Assembly (NCBI GenBank): GCA_964350945.1
Contig: CAYGLF010000013.1
Span: forward strand, 1 to 36,371
Direction: 5' to 3'
Origin: CAYGLF01 sp964350945
Lineage (GTDB): Bacteria; Chlamydiota; Chlamydiia; Chlamydiales; JAAZZY01
DNA: 36,371 nt
Each line of letters opens with the position of its first letter. Positions within the stretch are counted from its first letter, which is position 1. The notes beneath the pieces were generated by a model. That model was not told where the DNA came from. It did not search any database and worked only from the letters and a program-made list of their open reading frames with translations. The translations under genes and the position numbers were made by a program. Positions 8,229 through 16,208 of this stretch are shown in pieces.

Positions 8229-9686
8229 TTGAAAATTTTGTTAACCGGAGCCAACGGATATATTGGCACTAGATTAATGCTTAAGCTACTTGAAGAGGGG
8301 CACTTTATCTATGCAATTGTACGCAACCCTTTAAGATTTAGTATTCCTAAAAACTTTGAAAAACAAATTCAGGTTGTAAAAGGAGATATCTTAGAACCAG
8401 ATAGCTTAAAAGATATCCCCAAAGATTTTGAAGCTGCTTACTATCTTATTCACTCCATGTCCAAAGATGCACTGCACTTTGACTCAAAAGATCGTGATGC
8501 AGCAAACAACTTCTTAACAATCACGAAGGACTCCTCCTGCAAACAAATTATCTACTTAAGTGGCATTGTTAATAGTAAGAACCTTTCAAAACACCTCCGT
8601 TCTAGGCTTGAAGTAGAAAAAATATTGCGTGGGGGACCGGTACCCCTGACGTGCCTAAAAGCTGCTATTATTATAGGCGCTGGAAGTGCCTCTTTTGAAA
8701 TTATTAGGGATCTTGTCGAAAAGCTTCCTATTATGATTGCCCCCAAATGGGTCTCTAGCCGCTGTCAACCTATTTCGGTTGTCGATGTCATTGACTATAT
8801 GACACAGGTTTTGGGCAGAAAAGACTGCTATAATAAATCATTTGATATTGGCGGACCTGATCAACTTACCTACAAAGAAATGCTCCTAAAGTTTGCCGAG
8901 GTAAGACATTTAAAACGCTCACTTTTTGTAGTGCCTGTACTTACACCCAGCCTATCTTCACGATGGCTTTTTTTCATTACATCCACAAGCCGCCACCTTG
9001 CTAGAGCCCTTGTAGAGAGCTTAAAAAATGATGCAGTGTGTACTGATAATGAAATCCAAAAAATAATCCCTAAAAAATGCCTTTCCTATAAAGAAGCTAT
9101 CGAGCGCGCTTTCCAAAAAATTGAAGACCATCAAGTGATCTCTAGCTGGAAAGACTCCTGGTCAGCAAGCGACATCCCTGCAAACTATAAAGAGTATATC
9201 AAAGTTCCTAGCTTCGGCTGTCTATCCTATTTAGAGAAAAAAAATATCCCACAAAACATTTCTAACCAAGAAGTCATGGATGCGACACATCAATTGGGGG
9301 GAGTCGATGGCTACTACGTTAACTGGGCTTGGAAAATCAGAGGTTTTATTGATCGAATGCTGGGTGGTGTAGGACTTCGAAGGGGCAAGGTAAGTCGAAA
9401 AAATCTCAGGGCAGGCGATGCACTCGATTTTTGGCGTGTTTTGTTGGTAGATGACACCAATTTTCGGTTTTTACTTTACGCTGAAATGAAATTACCTGGT
9501 GAGGCCTGGCTAGAGTTTAGCATTCATCAAGAAAAGGACCTTCGTCAATTATTCATCAAAGCCACCTTTAGACCTTCTGGAGTATTTGGAAGAGTTTATT
9601 GGTATAGTCTCTGGCCAATGCATCTCATTATTTTCAAAGGCCTTGCAAATAGAGTGATAAAAAAAGCTTTGTCTAATAAAAAATAA
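8229..9686 (+). CDS. NAD(P)-binding SDR-family protein with C-terminal DUF2867 domain
   Basis: The 485 residues combine an extended/atypical SDR Rossmann domain (residues 1 to about 300) with a DUF2867 domain (about 330-480, including GGVDGYYVNWAW and LRAGDALDFWRVL). The N-terminus begins at the dinucleotide-binding motif TGANGYIG, followed by HLR-type residues, YLSGIV and IGGPDQLTYKEM, as in NDUFA9-like and YbjT-like proteins. The start is a TTG at 8229; it is chosen because the Rossmann beta strand begins right there, and no ATG sits nearby in frame. Family members are thought to be cofactor-binding oxidoreductase-like proteins of unknown substrate. It stands alone between the LRR pair and the pyrB operon. 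A 23-codon ORF lies just upstream. Confidence 0.85.
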   Translation: MKILLTGANGYIGTRLMLKLLEEGHFIYAIVRNPLRFSIPKNFEKQIQVVKGDILEPDSLKDIPKDFEAAYYLIHSMSKDALHFDSKDRDAANNFLTITKDSSCKQIIYLSGIVNSKNLSKHLRSRLEVEKILRGGPVPLTCLKAAIIIGAGSASFEIIRDLVEKLPIMIAPKWVSSRCQPISVVDVIDYMTQVLGRKDCYNKSFDIGGPDQLTYKEMLLKFAEVRHLKRSLFVVPVLTPSLSSRWLFFITSTSRHLARALVESLKNDAVCTDNEIQKIIPKKCLSYKEAIERAFQKIEDHQVISSWKDSWSASDIPANYKEYIKVPSFGCLSYLEKKNIPQNISNQEVMDATHQLGGVDGYYVNWAWKIRGFIDRMLGGVGLRRGKVSRKNLRAGDALDFWRVLLVDDTNFRFLLYAEMKLPGEAWLEFSIHQEKDLRQLFIKATFRPSGVFGRVYWYSLWPMHLIIFKGLANRVIKKALSNKK

Positions 9687-9710
9687 AACTCCTTTAGCTT
9701 TTTATTTTTT
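9661..9710 (+). terminator. Possible terminator after the SDR/DUF2867 gene
   Basis: An 8-base stem AAAAAGCT (9661-9668) can pair with AGCTTTTT (9696-9703), and a run of T follows. The loop is long (27 bases) and the stem is AT-rich, so this is a weak candidate. The left arm lies inside the end of the coding region. Confidence 0.3.
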
Positions 9711-9846
9711 TAGGCAAAAATCTAGCATCCTGTTTCAATTACAAAGTTCACTTAACAACCCCCTTGAAAAGGTAAATCACATCACTTCAATAAAAATTTG
9801 AATAAGGGGTGAAAGAAAATAAAAAAATAATTTAGAATAGCCACAT

Positions 9847-10743
9847 ATGATGCATATTTTATCACTCAAAGACTTTAAGAAAGACGCGCTGTTTGCCCTG
9901 TTTGAATTGGCTAAAAAAATGAAGCAGCACGCAGCTCCCTCTCTTTTAAAAGATAAAATTATCATGAACTGCTTTTTTGAGCCCTCAACAAGAACGCGCC
10001 TTTCCTTTGAAATTGCCATGAAAAGATTAGGGGGAGAAGTGGTTAACTTTTCAGAGCCTCAAAATTCTTCTTTGGCAAAAGGAGAAAGCTTTCAAGACAC
10101 CATTGCTGTTTTAAGTCGCTATGCCGATCTTCTTGTTTTGCGCCATCCTCTTGAAGGGGCCGCTCGTTTAGCCAGTGAGATTTCAAGTGTTCCTGTAATT
10201 AATGCAGGTGATGGCTCCAATCAACACCCTACACAAACTCTTCTAGACCTATTCACCATTTTAGAGGGGCAAAAAAAACTAGAGGGGCTCGACATTGCTC
10301 TTTGTGGAGACCTGCGCTTTGGTCGCACCATTCATTCTTTTGCATCGATTGCTCACCTCTTTAACTTTCGCCTTTATTTAGTTCCAGTTCGAGGTTTAGA
10401 AATGCCTGAAAATATTCTCCAATACTTGCGACAGGAAGGTGTTAAATTTTCTTGCCACAATTATTTAGAGGACCTGATAGGTAAGCTTGACGTTCTTTAT
10501 ATGACACGCCTTCAAAAAGAACGCTTTTTAAAAGAACACAAACACATCACTGCACAAGTACTTCATAAATCGATGCTCAAAAATGCCCGCTCTAACCTTC
10601 AAATTCTCCATCCACTGCCGCGCAATGAGGAGATTGATAAAGAAATCGATTCAACGCCTTACGCTTCTTATTTTCAACAGGCAGAAAATGGACTACATAT
10701 TCGAAAAGCTCTACTTGCAACCTCTTTAGGAGCTTCACTATGA
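9847..10743 (+). CDS. pyrB: Aspartate carbamoyltransferase, catalytic subunit
   Basis: This enzyme joins carbamoyl phosphate and aspartate to carbamoyl-aspartate, the committed step of pyrimidine synthesis. The 298 residues show the carbamoyl phosphate loop STRTR (residues 47-51) in FEPSTRTRLSFE, RHPLEGAA, NAGDGSNQHPTQTLLDLFTI, DLRFGRTIHS, TRLQKERF and LHPLPRNEEID. The length is typical (about 300-310). Two adjacent ATGs (9847, 9850) could serve as start and no strong Shine-Dalgarno is visible. The stop overlaps the pyrI start (ATGA), matching assembly of catalytic and regulatory chains. It heads the pyrB-I-C-D operon, in which each gene overlaps the next. Confidence 0.97.
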   Translation: MMHILSLKDFKKDALFALFELAKKMKQHAAPSLLKDKIIMNCFFEPSTRTRLSFEIAMKRLGGEVVNFSEPQNSSLAKGESFQDTIAVLSRYADLLVLRHPLEGAARLASEISSVPVINAGDGSNQHPTQTLLDLFTILEGQKKLEGLDIALCGDLRFGRTIHSFASIAHLFNFRLYLVPVRGLEMPENILQYLRQEGVKFSCHNYLEDLIGKLDVLYMTRLQKERFLKEHKHITAQVLHKSMLKNARSNLQILHPLPRNEEIDKEIDSTPYASYFQQAENGLHIRKALLATSLGASL

Positions 10744-11222
10744 ATTTAAAAACCCTTGAAAAATCTCCTCCGATCGCAGACATCGATTACGGGACCGTCA
10801 TCGACCATATCCCAGCGGGTTACGGCCTGAAAATTATCCAGCTGTTGCACTTACTCAAACAAGAGTCCCCTCTTTTTGTGGGTTTTAACTTACCAAGTGA
10901 AAAAATGACACTCAAAGACTTGATCAAAATTAAAGGAGTTAAAATTTCACCGTTGCATGCAGACTACATCACCGCACTCGCTCCTCATGCCACTATTAGC
11001 ATGATTTGTGACCATCATGTTGAAAAGAAACTCGCAGTTCCTGTCCCCGATGTGATTGAAAAAATCTTTCAATGCTCCAATCCTTTGTGCATTACCAAAG
11101 AGACGCTCTGCAGCGTTTTTATCGTTCAAAAAAATTGCAAGCACCCTGAACTTAAATGCAAATATTGCGAACAAATTTATTCACCTGAAAATATTGTTTT
11201 GAAATATGATTCGCTTTATTAA
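10740..11222 (+). CDS. pyrI: Aspartate carbamoyltransferase, regulatory subunit
   Basis: This chain binds nucleotide effectors and a structural zinc, and joins PyrB trimers into the allosteric holoenzyme known from enterobacteria. The 160 residues contain the N-terminal allosteric domain (GTVIDHIPAGYGLKIIQLL) and the C-terminal zinc domain with four cysteines, Cys112 and Cys117 (CSNPLC) plus Cys140 and Cys143 (CKYC), spaced as in E. coli PyrI. It overlaps pyrB by 4 bases and pyrC by 17, so its supply is coupled to both. Its presence predicts feedback control of pyrimidine synthesis by CTP/UTP and ATP, by family knowledge. Confidence 0.96.
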   Translation: MNLKTLEKSPPIADIDYGTVIDHIPAGYGLKIIQLLHLLKQESPLFVGFNLPSEKMTLKDLIKIKGVKISPLHADYITALAPHATISMICDHHVEKKLAVPVPDVIEKIFQCSNPLCITKETLCSVFIVQKNCKHPELKCKYCEQIYSPENIVLKYDSLY

Positions 11223-12432
11223 CAACCCTGCTTTGGAGCATTTGCAACTTCAAGCTCCACATAACTTAGAAATAGAGGCAGGCCATCTGACCCTTTTGCC
11301 GGCTCTGATTGACCCCCATGTGCATTTTAGAACACCCGGGCATACCCATAAAGAAGACTGGAAAAGTGCTGCTCAAGCGGCCATTGCAGGAGGTGTTACC
11401 CAAGTGTTCGATATGCCTAACAATCGGCCCTCTTGCAATACTTCAGCTCATTTTCAGCAAAAAGTGCAATTGATCGAAGAGCAGCTTTTAGAAGCTCGTA
11501 TTCCTCTACGCTACCAGTTATATATGGGAGCGGATCAAAACCATTTAGAGGAGCTTGAAAAGCTTCCTTCAAAATGCGTGGGAGTCAAAGTCTATTTAGG
11601 TTCTACAACAGGAGACCTTCTCTTAGAAGATCTGCCTATGCTCAAACGCGTTTTTGACATTGCCAACCAACATCAACTAATTCTCTCTTTTCACTCTGAG
11701 AGCGAGCGTATTTTAAGCTTGGCTAAAAAACAAATCCCTCACCCTAAGGTTTTAGATCACCCTTTAGTTCGCCCCCGTAAAGCGGCGATTGCGAGCACCG
11801 AGCAGATCATTGAACTGGCTAATGACTATCCTATGGCTAAAATATGCATTTTGCATATTAGCACTTTAGAAGAAGTGGAATTGATTCGGCAAGCCAAGAA
11901 AAAAGGGCTCAAAATTTTTGGAGAGACCACCCCCAATCACCTCTTTTTAGATGCTTCCAAATACTTAGAATACGGCTCTTTAATGCAAATGAACCCCCCC
12001 GTTCGTGAATCAAAAGACCAGCAAGCGCTTTGGCAGGGAATTGATGATCAAATAATAGACTGGATCGGAACAGATCACGCACCACACACTCTAGAAGAAA
12101 AAAGCAAGCCCTACCCCGACTCCCCCTCTGGCATTCCAGGAATCGAAACACTCTTGCCTCTCTTACTCAATGCGGTTAATGAACAAAGGCTCTCTATAGA
12201 AAAATTGATTCAACTAACACGGACTAATATTGAAAGAATTTTTGCTGTTCCAACAAACGATGACTTTGTTTTAGTCGACCTCTCTGAGAAAAAAAAGGTC
12301 GACAACCAACACCTTTTTACCAAATGTGGATGGTCTCCCTACCATGGCTGGACGCTTATAGGATGGCCTCAATATACCTGTCTTAAAAACCACCTTTATA
12401 GGTGCCATGACCTTGTGGAGTTAACCTCATGA
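11206..12432 (+). CDS. pyrC: Dihydroorotase (class I-like)
   Basis: This enzyme cyclises carbamoyl-aspartate to dihydroorotate. The 408 residues form an amidohydrolase barrel with metal ligands His38 and His40 in DPHVHFR, a Lys in GVKVYLGSTTG, SFHSESE, ICILHIS and Asp290 in GTDHAPHT. The DPHVHFRTPG...KEDW signature and the length fit the class I / multifunctional-complex type (about 420), not the 348-residue E. coli PyrC class. Substrate contacts are MPNNRP and NPPVRE. The ATG at 11206 lies within the end of pyrI (17-base overlap), and the stop overlaps the pyrD start. An allantoinase or hydantoinase role is unlikely in this operon. Confidence 0.95.
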   Translation: MIRFINNPALEHLQLQAPHNLEIEAGHLTLLPALIDPHVHFRTPGHTHKEDWKSAAQAAIAGGVTQVFDMPNNRPSCNTSAHFQQKVQLIEEQLLEARIPLRYQLYMGADQNHLEELEKLPSKCVGVKVYLGSTTGDLLLEDLPMLKRVFDIANQHQLILSFHSESERILSLAKKQIPHPKVLDHPLVRPRKAAIASTEQIIELANDYPMAKICILHISTLEEVELIRQAKKKGLKIFGETTPNHLFLDASKYLEYGSLMQMNPPVRESKDQQALWQGIDDQIIDWIGTDHAPHTLEEKSKPYPDSPSGIPGIETLLPLLLNAVNEQRLSIEKLIQLTRTNIERIFAVPTNDDFVLVDLSEKKKVDNQHLFTKCGWSPYHGWTLIGWPQYTCLKNHLYRCHDLVELTS

Positions 12433-13514
12433 TCCCTCGATGGTGGCCCGACCACCCTGCTATCTATGATATCCACCAAAGTTACCAAGACAACTTAACT
12501 AAAGGTCCTTTTTTTAAGGGAGAAATCCCCTTTCTCAAACGACCCGAAAAAAATCAATGGATCAACTTTTGTGGTTACAAGATAGCTTCTCCCGTCGGCG
12601 TTGCTGCCGGCCCACTTTTAAACTCTAAATGGGTAGAGCTAGCAAGCCAATTAGGCTATGATATTGTCACCTATAAAACCATCCGTTCACAAAAGCACCC
12701 CTGCCACCCTCTGCCTAACTGCTCGTTTGTCGATATCGATCAGCCTCTAGACCCTCAGAATATTCCTCGATCCACTTCTTTAAGAGCACACCCTCCAAAG
12801 AGCATGAAAAAGCTCTCAATTACCAACTCATTTGGGATGCCCTCGCAATCTTGTGAATATCTGAAAGAAGACATCCCAAAAGCGCGCGCTATTCTGCAAC
12901 CTGGACAAGTGCTCGTGGTCAGTATTTCAGGCAATCCCACCCAAGAAGTTTCACTGATGCAAGACTTTGTCAAAGCTGCTTTGATGGCTAAAGAGTATGG
13001 CGCTGAAATTATTGAAGCTAATTTCTCATGCCCTAATGTCACTTCTTTAGAGGGAACGCTATATCTTGACCCCGAGGCAGCCTTTGCAATTGCAAAGGCC
13101 CTGGTCACTGCCCTAAAAGGGACTCCATTAATCATTAAGGTAGGTGTTTTTAAAGACCTCAATTTAATGAGACGCTTTTTTAAAAAAATGGCACAGGCTC
13201 AAGTACGCGCTATTTCGGGAATTAACACGGTGAGCATGGAAGTGTTAGATGCCAATAATAAACCGGCTTTAGGCCCTCAAAGACTGCGAAGTGGTATCTG
13301 TGGAGCTGCTATCTTCGACATTGCCCAAGATTTTATCAAATCAGCATATCAGATCAATTTAGAAGAAAAACTAGGGCTCACACTGATTGGCGTTGGAGGC
13401 GTTACGCAAGCAGGTGACTTTACAACACTTTTAGAGTGCGGTGCACATGCTGTGCAAACGGCCTCTGGCATGATGTGGGACCCCTATCTTGCCATGCGTT
13501 TTCATGCAAAGTGA
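12429..13514 (+). CDS. pyrD: Dihydroorotate dehydrogenase, class 1-like
   Basis: This FMN enzyme oxidises dihydroorotate to orotate. The 361 residues show an FMN-barrel with GVAAGPLLNSKW, the Lys of TYKTIRSQ, the substrate loop TNSFGMPSQ, ANFSCPN with Cys201 as presumed catalytic base, and GVGGVTQAGD near the phosphate site. A Cys base in SCPN is the mark of soluble class 1 enzymes; class 2 (quinone-linked) enzymes use Ser. The chain is longer than typical PyrDA/PyrDB (about 310), with extra N-terminal residues but no membrane helix. No pyrK gene is seen beside it, so the electron acceptor is unclear. It is the last gene of pyrBICD and overlaps pyrC by 4 bases. Confidence 0.92.
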   Translation: MIPRWWPDHPAIYDIHQSYQDNLTKGPFFKGEIPFLKRPEKNQWINFCGYKIASPVGVAAGPLLNSKWVELASQLGYDIVTYKTIRSQKHPCHPLPNCSFVDIDQPLDPQNIPRSTSLRAHPPKSMKKLSITNSFGMPSQSCEYLKEDIPKARAILQPGQVLVVSISGNPTQEVSLMQDFVKAALMAKEYGAEIIEANFSCPNVTSLEGTLYLDPEAAFAIAKALVTALKGTPLIIKVGVFKDLNLMRRFFKKMAQAQVRAISGINTVSMEVLDANNKPALGPQRLRSGICGAAIFDIAQDFIKSAYQINLEEKLGLTLIGVGGVTQAGDFTTLLECGAHAVQTASGMMWDPYLAMRFHAK

Positions 13515-13518
13515 TTAG

Positions 13519-13542
13519 ATAAGTCTATTTGAACTTATTTTT
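13519..13542 (+). terminator. Possible terminator of the pyrBICD operon
   Basis: Just after the pyrD stop, ATAAGT (13519-13524) can pair with ACTTAT (13533-13538) around an 8-base loop, followed by TTTT. The stem is short and AT-rich, so this is a modest candidate. The rest of 13543-13747 shows no gene, clear promoter or RNA. Confidence 0.35.
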
Positions 13543-13747
13543 ATGTTTAGGGTGAGTTTTCTCGTGAGTTAAATAATAAATTTAGCAGATCTATTCAAAA
13601 TATTTTTATTTCTAAACAGCTGAAACCCCTCTTTCTGTGGGTAAAATTCAGCCAGCAAGTTGACGCCAAAAGAGGTTTTATCAAATCTTAACAAAACAGA
13701 TGTAACATATAAGCTAAAAACAACTATAACCAACTCCAATAAAAAAC

Positions 13748-14818
13748 ATGCAAACACGTTTAGAAGCTTCCCCTGCTCAAATTTTAAATAATACAACCAA
13801 TGAAGGACAAGGTTACTTTCAATCGGCAATAAGCAGGTTCAAAAGCTTTGGAAAACAAACCGCAGAGCTTCTTTATGCTCACCCTAAAACAACAATCGGC
13901 ACCCTTGCTTTGCTCATACTATTTCAAGACACCGCCTCTCAAGCTGCAACTCAAAACCCAATCACGAAAAGTCGACTTTTTCAAGATGTTTTTGTTTTAG
14001 GAAATCAACCATGTGATCAAATTGATCTTAAAGAAATCCTCGGCATCTATGATTATACCAATAGTAAAAACCCCTTTGCATGTGCTGAAACCATCCAAGC
14101 ATTTATAGCAAGAAACTGCTCTACCGTAGACACATTTAATCGTGCAATATTTTCTGATAAAATTGATGCCGTCAAGATGTTCATAGAGGCTGGGGCTGAT
14201 ATAAAACAAAAAGACTCACGTGATTTTTCACCTTTAGGGACAGCTTTATTGAAACAGGACAAGACACTTGCAAAGCTACTTCTCAAGTCTGGAGTGAGGA
14301 TAAACCAGGAGATTGTATATGCACTTCCTCCTTTATATTGGGCGATTACATCTCAGGATGAAGAACTAGTAAAACTACTCATTGATGCCGGTGCTGATTT
14401 AGATCAAAAGGGCATGATAGGACGAACACCTCTCCACGAGGCTATCAAAACAAAAAGACCTGAGATCATAAAAATATTCATTGAAGCTGGAGCGAATTTA
14501 AACCAAAAGGATAATTTTTACAAAACACCTCTCCACGAGGCTATCAGAACAAAAAGACCTGAGATCATAAAAATGCTCATTGAAGCTGGGGCTGATGTCA
14601 ATGCAGACCCTCTTGTGTTGTGTGTTGCTATTGACCTAAAAGAAGTTGAAATAGCTAAAATGCTCATTGAAGCTGGGGCTGATGTCAATAAAAAAGTCAT
14701 CCTCCGCTCGAATAGACGTCGTGTGACTCCTTTAAGTCTAGCAAAATCTTTAGGTGATGTAAGTCTCATAGATTTACTGAAAGAAAAAGGGGCAATAGAC
14801 ACTAAAACTGATGCATAA
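13748..14818 (+). CDS. Ankyrin repeat protein with a possible membrane segment
   Basis: The 356 residues start with about 55 polar residues, then one hydrophobic stretch (TIGTLALLILF, residues about 50-60), a linker, and about six ankyrin repeats (from about residue 130), such as RTPLHEAIKTKRPEIIKIFIEAGANLN. Ankyrin stacks bind proteins and are common in effectors of intracellular bacteria; no enzymatic domain is seen. Two repeats are nearly identical at DNA level (99-base period from 14426 to 14624), and a 33-base stretch recurs exactly, which suggests recent duplication or gene conversion. No Shine-Dalgarno sequence is clear before the ATG. A strong terminator follows. Whether the hydrophobic stretch is a signal, an anchor or neither cannot be decided here. 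Confidence 0.88.
   Translation: MQTRLEASPAQILNNTTNEGQGYFQSAISRFKSFGKQTAELLYAHPKTTIGTLALLILFQDTASQAATQNPITKSRLFQDVFVLGNQPCDQIDLKEILGIYDYTNSKNPFACAETIQAFIARNCSTVDTFNRAIFSDKIDAVKMFIEAGADIKQKDSRDFSPLGTALLKQDKTLAKLLLKSGVRINQEIVYALPPLYWAITSQDEELVKLLIDAGADLDQKGMIGRTPLHEAIKTKRPEIIKIFIEAGANLNQKDNFYKTPLHEAIRTKRPEIIKMLIEAGADVNADPLVLCVAIDLKEVEIAKMLIEAGADVNKKVILRSNRRRVTPLSLAKSLGDVSLIDLLKEKGAIDTKTDA
14426..14624 (+). repeat. Near-identical tandem ankyrin repeats, 99-base period
   Basis: The 99-base unit beginning ACACCTCTCCACGAGGCTAT at 14426 recurs at 14525 with few changes. A 33-base piece at 14570-14602 (AAAATGCTCATTGAAGCTGG...) is repeated exactly at 14657-14689. Each unit encodes one 33-residue ankyrin repeat. 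The DNA identity exceeds what protein selection would need. Confidence 0.85.
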
Positions 14819-14870
14819 CAATAAGCAAAGTTTAGGTTGAAGAACTGACGTTAATTTTAGAAATTAAATC

Positions 14871-14897
14871 ATGGCAGCTATATTAGCTGCCATTTTT
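14871..14897 (+). terminator. Rho-independent terminator between convergent genes
   Basis: A perfect 10-base stem ATGGCAGCTA (14871-14880) and TAGCTGCCAT (14884-14893) with a 3-base loop is followed by TTTTT. It ends the ankyrin gene. Because it sits between convergent genes, it may also stop transcription of the MFS gene from the minus strand, though the T-run on that side is poor. Confidence 0.85.
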
Positions 14898-14926
14898 GCT
14901 TTGTGTAATAGCTAAAGAGACTTTCT

Positions 14927-16198
14927 TTAATAACTAGGCTTACATCCCGTTTCATGAATTACAAGAGTGGAAAGTGCAAAGCAGACCAGGTAACAAAGAG
15001 GTATGATAAAAAGGGTCAGGCTAAAAACATATTGAGAATAGTAGGGCGCATTTTGAACGATAGTGCCATTCCAATTCCAGCGCAGTAAAAGCCCAACAAG
15101 CGGCTGAAAAATAGCACCTCCTAAAACCACCGCCATGTTATTAAAGCCTATTGCAGTTGCAATTACCGTTGGTTTATTCAAATCTTTCACTAAGGCAAAG
15201 GTCAAAATCTGGCCTGCAGAAGCCACTCCGAGTAGAAACATCCAAATATAGCTCGTCCAAAAAGGGATTTTGGGCAAGTAAATTAAAATTAAAGAAGCAA
15301 AGACTCCTACTAGTGCGCAGATCATCATCAATAAACACCGTCTTTTCAACACATCTGAAAGCCAACCTACTAAAGGGCTTGCTGCAGCAAGTCCAATCCA
15401 CATCAAACTTAAGCTAGAAGCTGCAAGTTCATTGGAAACACCAAAACGAGCTTGTAAAAAAGGGCCTCCCCAAAGAGCCGCAAAAAAGGCCATTGGCGCC
15501 CACCCTGCAAATGCATAGAGAGCAATCCACCAATTCTGGGGTTTAGAAAACACCGCTGAAAGGCTCTCTTTAATTCTAGGGTTCTTAAAGACATCTCCAG
15601 CTATTTTTTCTTTAGGATGGTCTCGGATAATCAGCCAAGCAATGACGGACAAAAAAACCCCTAAAAAACTTAAGCCGATTAAAACTAAGCGCCAATCAAT
15701 CCTAGCGACTAGCAGGGCTAAGGGGAAAGCTCCTCCCATCGCTCCGAGGGCTGCAAATAGCTGTGCAGCTCCTACAAGAACTGCAAAGTGATGGGGACGA
15801 AACCAATTAGCTGCCACCACCAACACCCCTGTAAAAGCAAATGCAGAGCCCACTCCCATTAAAAATCTTCCTGCACTAGCCCAAAAAATTGTGTAGGTAT
15901 TTCCAAAAAAGAAAGCTCCTAGTGCACATCCAAAAATTGCTAAAGTGATTAAAATTCGAGTCCCTACCCGATCTAATAGTAAGCCTGCTGGCAGCTGCAT
16001 CACAGAATAAGAGTAGAAGTAAAATCCTGCCATGATTCCAAGACCTCCTGCATCTAAGTGAAAGTCTCTCATCAAGTCGGCGGCCATCACACTGGGAGAT
16101 ACTTGTAGGCCCATTTCGTAGAATAAAAACAAAACAGCGACAATGTAGATAAGGACTGCACGAGAAAAAGAATACCGGGGCCTGTCGTGTACGTTCAT
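14927..16198 (-). CDS. Major facilitator superfamily transporter
   Basis: The 423 residues form about 12 hydrophobic segments with MFS signatures: the loop 2-3 motif AGLLLDRVGTR, GRFLMGVGSAFAF in helix 4, and GWLSDVLKRR in the second half. It is an inner-membrane secondary transporter; the substrate cannot be read from motifs. It begins 10 bases after the pyrE stop on the same strand, so the pair is probably one transcript, and a substrate linked to pyrimidines or their precursors is possible but only inferred. The ATG at 16198 has no good Shine-Dalgarno, which suggests coupling to pyrE. The gene ends facing a terminator shared with the ankyrin gene. Confidence 0.9.
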   Translation of the reverse strand: MNVHDRPRYSFSRAVLIYIVAVLFLFYEMGLQVSPSVMAADLMRDFHLDAGGLGIMAGFYFYSYSVMQLPAGLLLDRVGTRILITLAIFGCALGAFFFGNTYTIFWASAGRFLMGVGSAFAFTGVLVVAANWFRPHHFAVLVGAAQLFAALGAMGGAFPLALLVARIDWRLVLIGLSFLGVFLSVIAWLIIRDHPKEKIAGDVFKNPRIKESLSAVFSKPQNWWIALYAFAGWAPMAFFAALWGGPFLQARFGVSNELAASSLSLMWIGLAAASPLVGWLSDVLKRRCLLMMICALVGVFASLILIYLPKIPFWTSYIWMFLLGVASAGQILTFALVKDLNKPTVIATAIGFNNMAVVLGGAIFQPLVGLLLRWNWNGTIVQNAPYYSQYVFSLTLFIIPLCYLVCFALSTLVIHETGCKPSY

Positions 16199-16208
16199 AT
16201 TGAATCAG

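Noticed and set aside
9764..9838. Promoter for the pyrB operon (TTGAAA, TTGAAT, TAGAAT elements)
   Set aside because: No pair of elements has acceptable spacing and match; the AT-rich region gives many chance hits.
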